Assembly (NCBI GenBank): GCA_964370965.1
Contig: CAYJLW010000016.1
Coordinates: forward strand, 1-58,830
Direction of reading: 5' to 3'
DNA length: 58,830 nucleotides
DNA from: CAYJLW01 sp964370965
GTDB taxonomy: Bacteria; Actinomycetota; Acidimicrobiia; UBA2766
The position numbers and the translations under genes were made by a program. The notes under the pieces were generated by a model, which was given only the letters and a program-made list of their open reading frames with translations, did no database searches and was not told the origin of the DNA. Shown in pieces: positions 25,724 to 32,828 of the stretch; positions within the stretch are counted from its first letter, which is position 1, and every line of letters begins with the position of its first letter.

Positions 25724-26122
25724 ATGAAGGTTCTTGTTGCGGCTGTGGCCTTTGCGGTCACCTCATGCGGCACGCAGGCCGCCTCGAAACCAGAGAACTC
25801 GGCAAGGTCTCACGTTCGTGCAGCCGAGTCCGGGGTCAGGCCGGAGTCCCTCGACTCATTGTGCGACGATATCAGGAGGCGAGAACTCGACGACAGGCAC
25901 TACCTGGCACCTTCGACGTTGGTGACCGCTGGGGAGGCGATGCAGGCGCTCGGTGACCGGTTCCCTTGGAAGATGGACTCGTCAGAGATGTTGGGCTTCT
26001 GTAGGTTCTATGTTCCCGACGACACGTCTGGAGTGCCGGGGACATCGGATGAAGCGGCTTTCCTGATCGACGGGGAGGGCAGGTATCTCCCGGTTTCCCC
26101 CCGGTTCCCCGGGGGCTCGTGA
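25724..26122 (+). CDS. Putative lipoprotein, probable immunity to RHS tip 2
   Basis: Encodes 132 residues. ATG 25724 is preferred because a GGGGGG ribosome site sits nine bases upstream; an alternative ATG (25703) overlaps the cassette stop as ATGA. The N-terminus is a lipoprotein signal: KVLVAAVAFAVTSCG, with a lipobox ending at Cys near residue 15. The mature part is hydrophilic with two further Cys (SLCDDIRRREL and GFCRFYVPDD) and no catalytic motif. Position directly after the orphan tip suggests a surface-anchored immunity protein. An extracytoplasmic immunity protein would fit a toxin acting outside the cytoplasm; this is inference. Confidence 0.65.
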   Translation: MKVLVAAVAFAVTSCGTQAASKPENSARSHVRAAESGVRPESLDSLCDDIRRRELDDRHYLAPSTLVTAGEAMQALGDRFPWKMDSSEMLGFCRFYVPDDTSGVPGTSDEAAFLIDGEGRYLPVSPRFPGGS

Positions 26123-26125
26123 AGC

Positions 26126-26180
26126 ATGCCGCAGGCCGCGGTGACGGTGGGGGAGCGTGCTGAAGTGGTGGGGCCCCGGG
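26126..26180 (+). pseudogene. Short RHS fragment (third remnant)
   Basis: The translation QAAVTVGERAEVVGPR matches QAAVTVGARTDVVGPR at 20535-20582 in the full RHS protein, just after the lectin-like propeller. Similarity ends after about 50 bp on both sides. It is a recombination scar rather than a gene. The sequence between it and 26426 holds no gene that I can support, although 26157-26435 has a weak open frame with an Ala-rich hydrophobic stretch. Confidence 0.6.
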
Positions 26181-26425
26181 TGCCGAGCTGGCACGGCCCG
26201 CCGAGGGGCCGCCGCGGCGTGCGCAGCTGCCGCCTTCGCCGATTGGGTGCTCTGCAGGTTCCCGTCCGGCTTCCGCCAGCGGAAGCGGAAGGGCAAGGCC
26301 CGGAAGCCATCGCCGAGTCCCTCCCCTACCGCATCGACAGATCCGCGGGTGCAGATCGACACCGGAACTGTCGTCCATCTGTCGGCCTGGAGTCCTCGTG
26401 CTCGCAGACGCCACCGGCGGCGCCC

Positions 26426-27088
26426 GTGTCGCTGAGACGCCTGTTCCGAGACGCCAAGAGGCTCACCACGTCTGCAGGTAGGCGGCTCCAAGCCTTGGAG
26501 TCTTCCCATCCGCTTGACCGGCCGGCCAGCCGAGTTGCTGAGGGCCGTGCCGTGTTGGAGGAACTTGCCCTCGCCGAGGAAGACCTCGTGCGGTACGAGA
26601 ACGCAGGGGGCTCAGCAAGGCGCGCGGGACTTGCGCGGTCGGAGATCATTCCACTTCGGGCCATGGCCCTCCTCGAACTCGGGGATCTTGACGCCGCCGC
26701 CGAGACTGCCTCGCTCGCGTTGAGGTCGCGCGAACGGTGGGCGGCTGTGTTCCCGGAGACAGATGTGGAGGGGGTGGCCTTCGATGTCATGGCGGGACAT
26801 CAAGTTCTGGGGCGCTGCGAGCTCGAATCGGGCAACAGGAATGCCGCCATCAGGCATCTTGGTCTCTCCGTGTCGATGGACCGCTGGTCTCCGATCATGA
26901 GGACGGTTGGGCCTTGGATGGGGCTCGCCCAGTTGCTCCTCGACGCCGGGGAGCGGGTCGCCGTACTCGACTTCCTGCATCGATGCGAGGAGAAATGGCC
27001 CCTTGGCCGAGGAAAGGTCCGCGGCTGGGTCGAGACCCTCGACGCTGGGGGAGCGGCCGTTTTCCTTCCGTCGCGGGAGGCCCAATGA
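26426..27088 (+). CDS. TPR-like helical protein, possible immunity/accessory protein
   Basis: Encodes about 220 residues if read from GTG 26426; the start is uncertain, as no clear ribosome site is visible and the frame stays open upstream into RHS scar sequence. The body is all-helical with TPR-like pairs: AMALLELGDLDAAAETASLAL, GRCELESGNRNAAIRHLGLSV, then GPWMGLAQLLLDAGERVAVLDFLHRCEEKW. From memory, helical proteins with this GP-xx-LA-LL-xGER-VL-FL-CxxxW ending often sit beside RHS or HNH toxins and may act as immunity or adaptor proteins. That recollection is unverified. No enzymatic motif is visible. Codon use is somewhat less GC-biased than in core genes, fitting acquired DNA. Confidence 0.6.
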   Translation: MSLRRLFRDAKRLTTSAGRRLQALESSHPLDRPASRVAEGRAVLEELALAEEDLVRYENAGGSARRAGLARSEIIPLRAMALLELGDLDAAAETASLALRSRERWAAVFPETDVEGVAFDVMAGHQVLGRCELESGNRNAAIRHLGLSVSMDRWSPIMRTVGPWMGLAQLLLDAGERVAVLDFLHRCEEKWPLGRGKVRGWVETLDAGGAAVFLPSREAQ

Positions 27089-27289
27089 CGCCCAGGGACC
27101 ACAGGAGGGCCTTGTGGACGAACGGCCGCGACTCGGAGTAGCCCATGCCTGAGAGCGCTGTCGTGTGCATCCGACACGGCCGATCAGATGGCTTCGCCGC
27201 TGGCCCGCTCGACGGCATGGCTCGTAGGCGGGGATTCGCGTGATGAGAACAGGCCAGGTTGTCGGCACTGCGAGGAGGGGGTTGTAGGG

Positions 27290-27583
27290 GTGCAGGGCTT
27301 GTCGGCGGACGATCAGGGTGGCGTGGACGCGCTGGTGGCGGTGACCACCAGTCCTGAGGAGTTGTGGACAGTGCTGGAGCGCCTTCGAGCGCAGGGAATT
27401 CGGTACGAGACCGTCGCTGACAGGGGGTTCGGGCGCTCCTTCTGGCTGACCCGTGTCGGGAAGGTCGTCTACGTGCTCTTGGGGCTCTTGTTGCAGGGCG
27501 ATCCTCTTGTTCGAGTTCCGGTGGCCTACGTGTGGGTGAGGGCCGGCTGCGCCGACGAGGCGCGAGCCGCTGTTGAAGGTTGA
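27290..27583 (+). CDS. Small protein resembling DUF2007 (signal-transducing-like) domain
   Basis: Encodes 97 residues from GTG 27290, preceded by GAGGAGGGGG. It begins with an alpha-beta pattern (VAVTTSPEELWTVLERLRAQGIRYETV) and has a hydrophobic segment (VVYVLLGLLLQGDPLVRVPVAYVWV), then ends EARAAVEG. The strand-helix-strand layout with a final V-x-V/ARA-helix resembles the DUF2007 family, but the match is weak and from memory. Upstream, 27089-27289 shows no convincing gene. It lies between the RHS island and a minus-strand toxin-antitoxin pair, so its role there is open. Confidence 0.5.
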   Translation: MQGLSADDQGGVDALVAVTTSPEELWTVLERLRAQGIRYETVADRGFGRSFWLTRVGKVVYVLLGLLLQGDPLVRVPVAYVWVRAGCADEARAAVEG

Positions 27584-27610
27584 GCCGGTGCCGCTGACGG
27601 GACCGCACTC

Positions 27611-27670
27611 GGCGGGCTCAACCAAGCCGACACCGACGACCTCTACGAGATCGTCGTCGAACTGCTCGTC
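27611..27670 (+). pseudogene. Possible IstB C-terminal fragment
   Basis: One frame reads GLNQADTDDLYEIVVELL, resembling the DLYELI-xER motif near the C-terminus of IS21 IstB helper ATPases. It is too short for certainty, but with the istA remnant at 24099 it could mark the other end of a decayed IS21 element. Confidence 0.3.
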
Positions 27671-27679
27671 CCAAGTGTC

Positions 27680-27961
27680 TCAGGCGACGTCGAGGAATCG
27701 TCGAATGGCTTCGCGGATGATCTCGCTCGTCGTCGTGTGTTCAGCTTGCGCGCGGGCTTCGATCGCGCCGCGCAGCTCTGGGTCGATGCGGACCGGCACG
27801 ACGTCGGCGGGGCCGGATCCCATCGGGGGTCGGCCGCGGCGGCGTGTCTTGAGTTGGGACACGTCGTAGTCGGCACGCTCGACTTCCTCGGCGATGGCGT
27901 CGAGGTCGGCCTCGGTGAGGGTGCGACCACTGGGGGTTCTGTAGGTCTCTGGCTTGGTCAT
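27680..27961 (-). CDS. Ribbon-helix-helix antitoxin
   Basis: Encodes 93 residues. The C-terminal 45 residues have the ribbon-helix-helix pattern of CopG/MetJ-type antitoxins: a basic strand (PVRIDPELR) followed by helices (GAIEARAQAEHTTTSEIIREAIRRFLDVA), which binds operator DNA as a dimer. The N-terminal half (MTKPETYRTPSGRTLTEADLDAIAEEVE) is the extended segment expected to wrap the toxin. Its ATG overlaps the upstream toxin stop by four bases (ATGA). The toxin-first, RHH-antitoxin-second order resembles BrnTA-type modules. The operon is likely autoregulated by this protein. Confidence 0.85.
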   Translation of the reverse strand: MTKPETYRTPSGRTLTEADLDAIAEEVERADYDVSQLKTRRRGRPPMGSGPADVVPVRIDPELRGAIEARAQAEHTTTSEIIREAIRRFLDVA

Positions 27962-28218
27962 GGCGGATCCTCTCCAGGCGGGAGCAGGTCGTGGAACGTC
28001 GGACGCAGAGCCATGGCGTGGATCACGATCTCACGGCCCTCGTCGAGGACGAGCCAGATGATCTCGAGCAGGTTGCCTGCCGGGTCGGGGCCGATGGCGA
28101 GGACTCTGGACGGGTCGGCGTTGGGTTCGAGGTCGATGACAGTGAGGGCATGGCCGAGGGCATGCAAGATCGCGGCATCGTCGAAGCCGTGCTTGTAAGC
28201 AGACCGACGGACTTCCAC
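27958..28218 (-). CDS. Small toxin of a BrnT-like/RHH toxin-antitoxin pair
   Basis: Encodes 86 residues from GTG 28218; longer in-frame starts upstream would add an implausible Pro/Ser-rich tail. The sequence begins VEVRRSAYKHGFDDAAILHAL, then has strands VIDLEPNADPSRVLAIGPDPAGNLLEIIWLVL and ends REIVIHAMALRPTFHDLLP. Many actinobacterial genomes carry proteins of this pattern (basic KHG-xxxxDI-HAL, then a VLxIGPDxxGxLLE strand) next to RHH antitoxins; they are probably small RNA-cleaving toxins by analogy with BrnT. The catalytic mechanism is not evident here. Translation is coupled to the antitoxin gene. Confidence 0.7.
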   Translation of the reverse strand: MEVRRSAYKHGFDDAAILHALGHALTVIDLEPNADPSRVLAIGPDPAGNLLEIIWLVLDEGREIVIHAMALRPTFHDLLPPGEDPP

Positions 28219-28540
28219 ACGGACATACTGTAATACGAAAAGCGGACTGGAAGACAGGGGCCGATCTGGAGCCGGCCCCAAGCCCGCCTCCAGGGCGGCC
28301 TGGCCCGCAAGACCACGGAGCCCGACCCCGGGGGGACGGGCCCGGCCGTGTCCCGCACCGGTGAGCAGGTCTACGACCCGGCGGGGCTCTGGTTCGCGTT
28401 GGCAGTCATCCCCTGGAGTCGTGACGTCATCCAGGAGGCACGGAGTCAGCGAGCGGACCGACGGCGATCATGATCCCTTTCCAGCAGCCAGGTGTAGCAG
28501 CAGCATCCCCCCGCCGCCGGAGCCCCGGCTCTCTCAGCTC

Positions 28541-28621
28541 GCGTTCCTGGAGATTGCCGGCCGCCTCGCCGAGCAGCACGACCCCGTGGAGGACTCCGCC
28601 GCCCTGCCCGACCTTGGGTAG
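28541..28621 (+). pseudogene. C-terminal fragment of a second ubiB-like gene
   Basis: The frame ending at TAG 28621 reads FLEIAGRLAEQHDPVEDSA then ALPDLG, matching the last 26 residues of the UbiB-like protein at 5582-7057 (FVELSGRLAEHDPWEDSAA then VPSLG). Nothing of the kinase-like core is found upstream. It is a truncated paralogue, left after deletion. The remaining intergenic DNA (28219-28540) shows no gene that I can support. Confidence 0.7.
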
Positions 28622-28635
28622 CTCCCAGGGCGGGC

Positions 28636-29061
28636 TCAGCTCCGGGGGGTCTTGTGCCAGGGGTTCACCACCTCCAGGTCGGGGAACTCGAAGTCGGCCG
28701 TGTTGCGCGTGACGAGCCGCAGCTCGTGGTGGAGCGCGGTGGCCGCCAACAGGCTGTCGACCGCCGCCGCGGGGCGTCCCAGCGATCCGAGGAGCCGCCC
28801 CCACCGCTCCGCCACCGCCAGGGACACCGGGAGGATGCGATCCGCGAACCACCCGGGGAGCTCGTGTTCGAGCCACACACGGAGGCGTTCACGGCGGGCG
28901 TCGGGGGGGAGCAGTTCCACCCCCTTGCGGATCTCCCCGACCGTGAGGACGCTGAGGTGCAGAGACGAGTCGGGGACCGCCTCGATCCAGGCGACGACGC
29001 CGGGGCTCGGCCTCCGGCGAGCGAGCTCGGAGACGACGTTGGTGTCGAGCAGGTAGCTCAC
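28636..29061 (-). CDS. vapC: VapC-type PIN-domain toxin
   Basis: Encodes 141 residues from GTG 29061, which overlaps the antitoxin stop (GTGA). It is a PIN-domain ribonuclease. Acidic residues expected at the Mg2+ site are visible: Asp in YLLDTNVVSEL (residue 6), Glu in SVLTVGEIRKGVELL (about 43), Asp in PAAAVDSLLAATALHH (about 95), and Asp in TRNTADFEF (about 116). VapC toxins cleave tRNA or rRNA and are held inactive by the adjacent antitoxin. The LVTRNTADF end and length are typical. Expression depends on the shared promoter upstream of the antitoxin. Confidence 0.92.
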   Translation of the reverse strand: MSYLLDTNVVSELARRRPSPGVVAWIEAVPDSSLHLSVLTVGEIRKGVELLPPDARRERLRVWLEHELPGWFADRILPVSLAVAERWGRLLGSLGRPAAAVDSLLAATALHHELRLVTRNTADFEFPDLEVVNPWHKTPRS

Positions 29062-29306
29062 AGCTTCACGGGGCGGGTGGGGGAGGTGTCCCGGTCGAGA
29101 CGCAGGTTCACGCCCGCGAGGGGGGAACGCTGCATGAACTCGACGAGCCCGGGTGGGGTGCCGGCGAGCCTCTCGTAGTCGGCCCGGGACACCACGACGG
29201 CGACGGGCTCGCCGCGCAGCGTGATCTCCTGGGGCCCCTCTGAAGCGGCCGCACGGAGAACCTTGCTGAGGCGCGCCTTGGCCTCTTGGAGCTGCCAAGC
29301 GGCCAC
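29058..29306 (-). CDS. Phd/YefM-family antitoxin
   Basis: Encodes 82 residues from GTG 29306, with GGGGAGGAG just upstream. The N-terminal DNA-binding half has the Phd/YefM pattern: WQLQEAKARLSKVL, then EITLRGEPVAVVVSRADYERL. The C-terminal tail (about 50-82) is Pro/Arg-rich and would block the PIN toxin active site. It is the first gene of the pair; the stop overlaps the toxin start. Phd proteins bind short repeats at their own promoter; a 9-bp direct repeat lies upstream. Confidence 0.9.
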   Translation of the reverse strand: MAAWQLQEAKARLSKVLRAAASEGPQEITLRGEPVAVVVSRADYERLAGTPPGLVEFMQRSPLAGVNLRLDRDTSPTRPVKL

Positions 29307-29321
29307 GGGATCTCCTCCCCG

Positions 29322-29343
29322 AACTAGTCAGACTGGTCAGCAG
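29322..29343 (-). promoter_or_regulatory. Candidate operator of the phd-vapC operon
   Basis: On the minus strand, CTGACCAGT is followed directly by CTGACTAGT: two 9-bp direct repeats differing at one base, 18-38 nt before the antitoxin start. Spacing and position suit binding of two antitoxin dimers over the promoter. Confidence 0.45.
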
Positions 29344-29433
29344 AGGGTAGCAAGCAGCCGTCGCACCCGATCCGGCAGGTCACGCTTGTCCGGCCGCCCC
29401 CGGCCGCCCCGACCGCCGCCGGTGCCCCGGCTC

Positions 29434-29937
29434 TCAGCTCGGGGAGACGGGGGCGCGGCCGCGCACCTGCTCGGCCCAGGCGATGAGGTCGAGGTTGGCG
29501 TCGAGGGAGCTGTCGCGGCAGTCGAGGACGGCGCGCACCTTCTCCTCCGGGAAGCGCTCGACCATGATCGAGAGGCCGTCGCAGTCGCTCACGTGCGGGA
29601 GGATCCCGCGGATGAGCTTCACGGCGAGGGTCACGTCCTCGTCGGAGAGCTCGTCCTGGCCGGCGAGCTCCACGAGACGACCGGCGGAACCGATCGCCCG
29701 GTCGTGGTCACCGAAGAGCTGCTCGACGTACTCCGCCCCGAAGAGGTCCACGAGGCCCGGGTAGAGGCTCTCCTCCTCGTAGCGGAAGTGCGGGCCCGTG
29801 AGGCCGGCGATCGTGCCCAGGAGTGAGGACATCTCGTCCCGGTTCCGCTCCTGGAAGGCGACGAGGAGGTCGAGGAGGGCGTCGCGCACCTGGCGGTGCT
29901 CGTCCCGGAAGATGGTCGTGAACTCGTCCGCGAGCAT
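29434..29937 (-). CDS. Hemerythrin HHE-domain protein
   Basis: Encodes 167 residues from ATG 29937 (GAGGGAGA upstream). It is a four-helix hemerythrin-like protein whose His and Glu side chains would bind a di-iron centre. Visible ligand-type motifs are DEHRQVRD (about 12-19), GPHFRYEEESLYP (about 48-60), GDHDRAIG (about 75-82) and ILPHVSDCDGL (about 113-123), with the HxxxE and HD patterns of the HHE family. Such proteins sense or store oxygen or handle nitric oxide and iron. It is divergent from the ilvBN operon, sharing an intergenic region of about 130 bp with its leader. Long frames running through it on either strand are shadows. Confidence 0.85.
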   Translation of the reverse strand: MLADEFTTIFRDEHRQVRDALLDLLVAFQERNRDEMSSLLGTIAGLTGPHFRYEEESLYPGLVDLFGAEYVEQLFGDHDRAIGSAGRLVELAGQDELSDEDVTLAVKLIRGILPHVSDCDGLSIMVERFPEEKVRAVLDCRDSSLDANLDLIAWAEQVRGRAPVSPS

Positions 29938-30053
29938 GGGCGTGTCTCCCTCGTCTGGTCCCGGTGTGTGCAGAAGGTGCGTTATACCGCACGGACGGCA
30001 CCCGCCGCGTCCCGTCCGCGGCGAAACCCGTCGCGGACGTCCGAATGCGCTGC

Positions 30054-30059
30054 TAGGCT
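30054..30059 (+). promoter_or_regulatory. -10 box of the ilvBN leader transcript
   Basis: TAGGCT lies eight bases before the ATG of the Val-rich leader peptide (30067), so the transcript would start at or just before that ATG (leaderless). No strong -35 is evident. Confidence 0.6.
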
Positions 30060-30066
30060 GCCGTCG

Positions 30067-30111
30067 ATGACCCTCATGCACCGCCCGTCCAGCCCCGTAG
30101 TCGTTACGTAG
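30067..30111 (+). CDS. ilvBN leader peptide (attenuation), 14 aa
   Basis: A 14-codon frame reading MTLMHRPSSPVVVT and stop. Three consecutive Val codons (plus one Leu) near the end are the expected sensor of branched-chain amino-acid supply. When Val-tRNA is scarce the ribosome stalls here and alters folding of the following RNA. It sits eight bases after a TAGGCT -10 box, so it is probably translated as a leaderless message. A large stem-loop and a terminator follow, then ilvB. Val/Leu-rich leaders ahead of ilvB are known in actinobacteria; the role here is inferred from layout. Confidence 0.75.
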   Translation: MTLMHRPSSPVVVT

Positions 30112-30187
30112 CGCACCCCGCCGCGGGCTCGGGCCCGGGGCGGTCGGTGCGCAGCTCAGCCTCCCGCCCGGCGGGGGGTTTTTTGTT
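30111..30187 (+). terminator. Attenuator: antiterminator stem and T-run terminator before ilvB
   Basis: GCGCACCCCGCC (30111-30122) pairs with GGCGGTCGGTGCGC (30139-30152; one bulge), forming a long stem that begins at the last base of the leader stop codon. It is followed by a compact CCCGCC/GGCGGG hairpin (about 30163-30176) and a run of six T (30179-30184), an intrinsic terminator. Together with the leader peptide this is a complete transcription attenuator. ilvB starts 45 nt later. Confidence 0.75.
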
Positions 30188-30228
30188 GGCCGGAAGCGCC
30201 GGAAACGCCGGAACGCTAGGAGAGAGAC

Positions 30229-32115
30229 ATGGCCGAACACCAGAAGGGAGAGCGGATCACCGGGGCCGAGGCGCTCGTGCGGTCCCTGGAGGCGGTGGGC
30301 GTCGACGTCGTCTTCGGCATCCCCGGCGGCGCCATCCTCCCCGTCTACGACCCGCTCATCGAGAGCCCCATCCGCCACATCCTCGTCCGCCACGAGCAGG
30401 GCGCCGGGCACATGGCCGAGGGCTACTACTGGACGACCGGGCGTCCGGGCGTGGCGATGGTGACCTCGGGCCCCGGCGCCACGAACATCGTCACCCCGCT
30501 CACCGACGCCTACATGGACTCGATCCCCATCGTCGTGATCTGCGGGCAGGTCTCCTCGGCGGCGATCGGCTCGGACGCCTTCCAGGAGGCGCCCACCTTC
30601 AACATCACGATGTCGATCACGAAGCACAACTACGTGATCATGGACCCGGCGGAGATCCCCGAGGTCGTGGCGCAGGCCTTCCACATCGCCACCACGGGCC
30701 GCCCCGGCCCCGTCTACATCGACCTCCCCAAAGACGTCGCCCAGGCCGAGATGTCGTGGTGGTGGCCGGAGCACCCGGCGGAGAACCTCCCCGGCTACAA
30801 GCCCACCACCAAAGGCCACCCCCGCCAGATCAAAGAGGCGATCCGGCTCCTCGAGGAGTCCGAGCGGCCGCTGATCTATGCGGGCGGCGGGATCATGAAG
30901 GCCCGGGCCGCCGGCGCGCTGCAGACCTTCGCCGAGCAAGCCGACGTCCCCGCCGTCACCACGCTCATGGCCCGGGGCGCGCTCCCGGACGACCACCGGC
31001 TCTGCCTCGGCATGCCGGGCATGCACGGCAACTACACGGCCGTGACGGCCATGCAGCACGCCGACCTCCTCATCGCCCTCGGGGCCCGTTTCGACGACCG
31101 TGTGACGGGCAAGGTGGCGGCGTTCGCGCCCCACGCGAAGGTGATCCACGTCGACGTCGACCCCGCCGAGCTCTCCAAGGTGCGCGTGGCGGACGTCCCC
31201 ATCGTGGGCGACTGCCGCCTTGTCATCGAGGCGCTCACGGCCGAGCTCGCCAAGTCGGAGCAGCGGCGCGAGGAGCGGGGAGACCCGGCCCCGGACCGGG
31301 GCGCCTGGCACGCCCAGCTCGAGGCCTGGGAGGCGGCGTACCCGTACAGCTACCTCAGCGACGACGACGGGGCGTTGAAGCCCCAGTACGTCCTGGAACG
31401 CGTCAACGCCGCCGCGCCCGACGCCGTGGTGGTCTCCGGTGTGGGCCAGCACCAGATGTTCGCCTCCCAGTGGTGGCGCTTCCAGGAGCCGTACCACTGG
31501 ATCAACTCCGGGGGCCTGGGCACGATGGGCTTCGGCCTCCCGGCCGCCATCGGGGCCAAGGCGGGGGCGCCCGACGCCACCGTGTGGCTCTTCGACGGCG
31601 ACGGCTGCTTCCAGATGACGTGCCAGGAGCTCATCACGGCGGCGGTCAACGGCATCGCCGTCAAGGTCGCCATCCTCAACAACGGCTACCTCGGCATGGT
31701 CCGCCAGTGGCAGGAGCTCTTCTACGACGAGCGCTACTCCGAGGTCCGCCTCGGCCAGGAGGTCCCCGACTTCGTGAAGCTCGCCGAGGCGATGGGCTGT
31801 GTCGGGTTCCGGGTGGACGCCCCCGGCGACGTGGACGCCGTCATCGAGAAGGCCATGGCCGTCACGGATCGTCCCGTCGTGGTGGACTTCCGCATCGACC
31901 CCATGGAGAAGGTGTACCCCATGGTGCCGGCGGGCGCGTCCAACGACGACATCATCCTCGGGCCCGCCTTCGGCGACGAAGAGGACGACCGCGACCTCCT
32001 GGCCCTCTCCGGCTCCGACGGCTCGGCCCCCATGACCCACGGCGGCCAGGGCGAGACCGAGCCCCCGCCGGAGCATCCCGACGGGCATTTCGAGATGGAG
32101 AAGGGGAAGGACTGA
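30229..32115 (+). CDS. ilvB: Acetolactate synthase large (catalytic) subunit
   Basis: Encodes 628 residues of a thiamine diphosphate enzyme joining two pyruvates (or pyruvate and 2-oxobutyrate) in valine, leucine and isoleucine synthesis. Features: N-terminal FGIPGGAILPVYD and RHEQGAGHMAEGY (the catalytic Glu, about residues 26-60), SGPGATNIVTPLTDAY, RPGPVYIDLPKDV, the FAD-region ALGARFDDRVTGK (about 283-295), and the ThDP motif starting GDGCFQMTCQEL and ending ILNNGYLGMVRQWQELFY (about 462-505). The extended C-terminus (about residues 580-628) is acidic and low-complexity. ATG 30229 follows AGGAGAG. Its stop overlaps the small-subunit start (TGATG). Controlled by the upstream leader-peptide attenuator. 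Confidence 0.96.
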   Translation: MAEHQKGERITGAEALVRSLEAVGVDVVFGIPGGAILPVYDPLIESPIRHILVRHEQGAGHMAEGYYWTTGRPGVAMVTSGPGATNIVTPLTDAYMDSIPIVVICGQVSSAAIGSDAFQEAPTFNITMSITKHNYVIMDPAEIPEVVAQAFHIATTGRPGPVYIDLPKDVAQAEMSWWWPEHPAENLPGYKPTTKGHPRQIKEAIRLLEESERPLIYAGGGIMKARAAGALQTFAEQADVPAVTTLMARGALPDDHRLCLGMPGMHGNYTAVTAMQHADLLIALGARFDDRVTGKVAAFAPHAKVIHVDVDPAELSKVRVADVPIVGDCRLVIEALTAELAKSEQRREERGDPAPDRGAWHAQLEAWEAAYPYSYLSDDDGALKPQYVLERVNAAAPDAVVVSGVGQHQMFASQWWRFQEPYHWINSGGLGTMGFGLPAAIGAKAGAPDATVWLFDGDGCFQMTCQELITAAVNGIAVKVAILNNGYLGMVRQWQELFYDERYSEVRLGQEVPDFVKLAEAMGCVGFRVDAPGDVDAVIEKAMAVTDRPVVVDFRIDPMEKVYPMVPAGASNDDIILGPAFGDEEDDRDLLALSGSDGSAPMTHGGQGETEPPPEHPDGHFEMEKGKD

Positions 32116-32639
32116 TGGCGCTGCGCCCGAACCTGAAGACGCTCTCGGTCCTGGTGGAGAACAAGCCCGGTGTCCTGGCCCGCGTCGCCGGCCTCATCGC
32201 CCGGCGGGGCTACAACATCGAGTCACTGGCGGTGGGCCCCACCGACGACCCGAGCTTCTCACGCATGACCCTGGTCGTGGACCAGGACCAGACCCATGTG
32301 GAGCAGATCACCAAGCAGCTCTACAAGCTCATCAACGTGATCAAGATCGTCGAGTTCGAGACCGGCTCGGCCGTGGAACGCGAGCTCCTGCTCGTGCAGG
32401 TGCGGGTCGCCGCCGACCGGCGCTTCCAGGTCATCGAGCTCGCCGAGGTCTTCGGGGGCAAGATCGCGGACGTGGGCGCCGAGTCCGTCACCCTGGAGCT
32501 CTCCGGGCCCCCCGACCGCCTTGCGGACGTCCTCGCGCTCCTCGAGCCCTACGGGGTCGTCGAGGTGGCCCGCACCGGCCGCATCGGCCTGGAACGCAGC
32601 CCGAAGGAACGCCGGGGGGAATTCGTCCGGCGTCCGTGA
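32115..32639 (+). CDS. ilvN: Acetolactate synthase small (regulatory) subunit
   Basis: Encodes 174 residues. The N-terminal ACT domain (about 9-85) reads LSVLVENKPGVLARVAGLIARRGYNIESLAVG, which forms the valine feedback site, followed by LYKLINVIKIVE. The C-terminal ALS-ss-C domain (about 95-165) includes ERELLLVQV, FGGKIADVG and RTGRIGLER. Length and motifs are those of the IlvH/IlvN type that activates the large subunit and confers valine inhibition. ATG overlaps the ilvB stop. The C-terminus continues with a short basic tail (KERRGEFVRRP). Confidence 0.95.
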   Translation: MALRPNLKTLSVLVENKPGVLARVAGLIARRGYNIESLAVGPTDDPSFSRMTLVVDQDQTHVEQITKQLYKLINVIKIVEFETGSAVERELLLVQVRVAADRRFQVIELAEVFGGKIADVGAESVTLELSGPPDRLADVLALLEPYGVVEVARTGRIGLERSPKERRGEFVRRP

Positions 32640-32828
32640 GGCTCCCGGGAACCGTCCGCCTGCGGCGGATCGTCACGGTTCATGACCGACGTGCGACCGG
32701 GTGTCACCCGTTTGTCGTTCCCCCCGGTAGTATCCGCGTCGTCGTGGCCGGGACAGCCGCGACGATTGGAGCTCAATACAGGTGGCTGGGGAACCGAAAC
32801 ACCACTGAGTTCCCCAGGGGAGGGCACG

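Noticed and set aside
26157..26435. Possible 92-residue gene with an Ala-rich hydrophobic segment
   Set aside because: It begins in an RHS scar, has a Lys/Arg/Pro-rich tail, and no ribosome site; too weak to annotate.
28280..28440. RHS-like fragment (DPAGLW in one frame) between the toxin-antitoxin modules
   Set aside because: A single short DPxGLW motif without YD repeats around it is not enough evidence.
29434..32088. An 884-residue minus-strand frame across ilvB and the hemerythrin gene
   Set aside because: Only the final 167 residues form a recognisable hemerythrin protein; the remainder is the antisense of ilvB.
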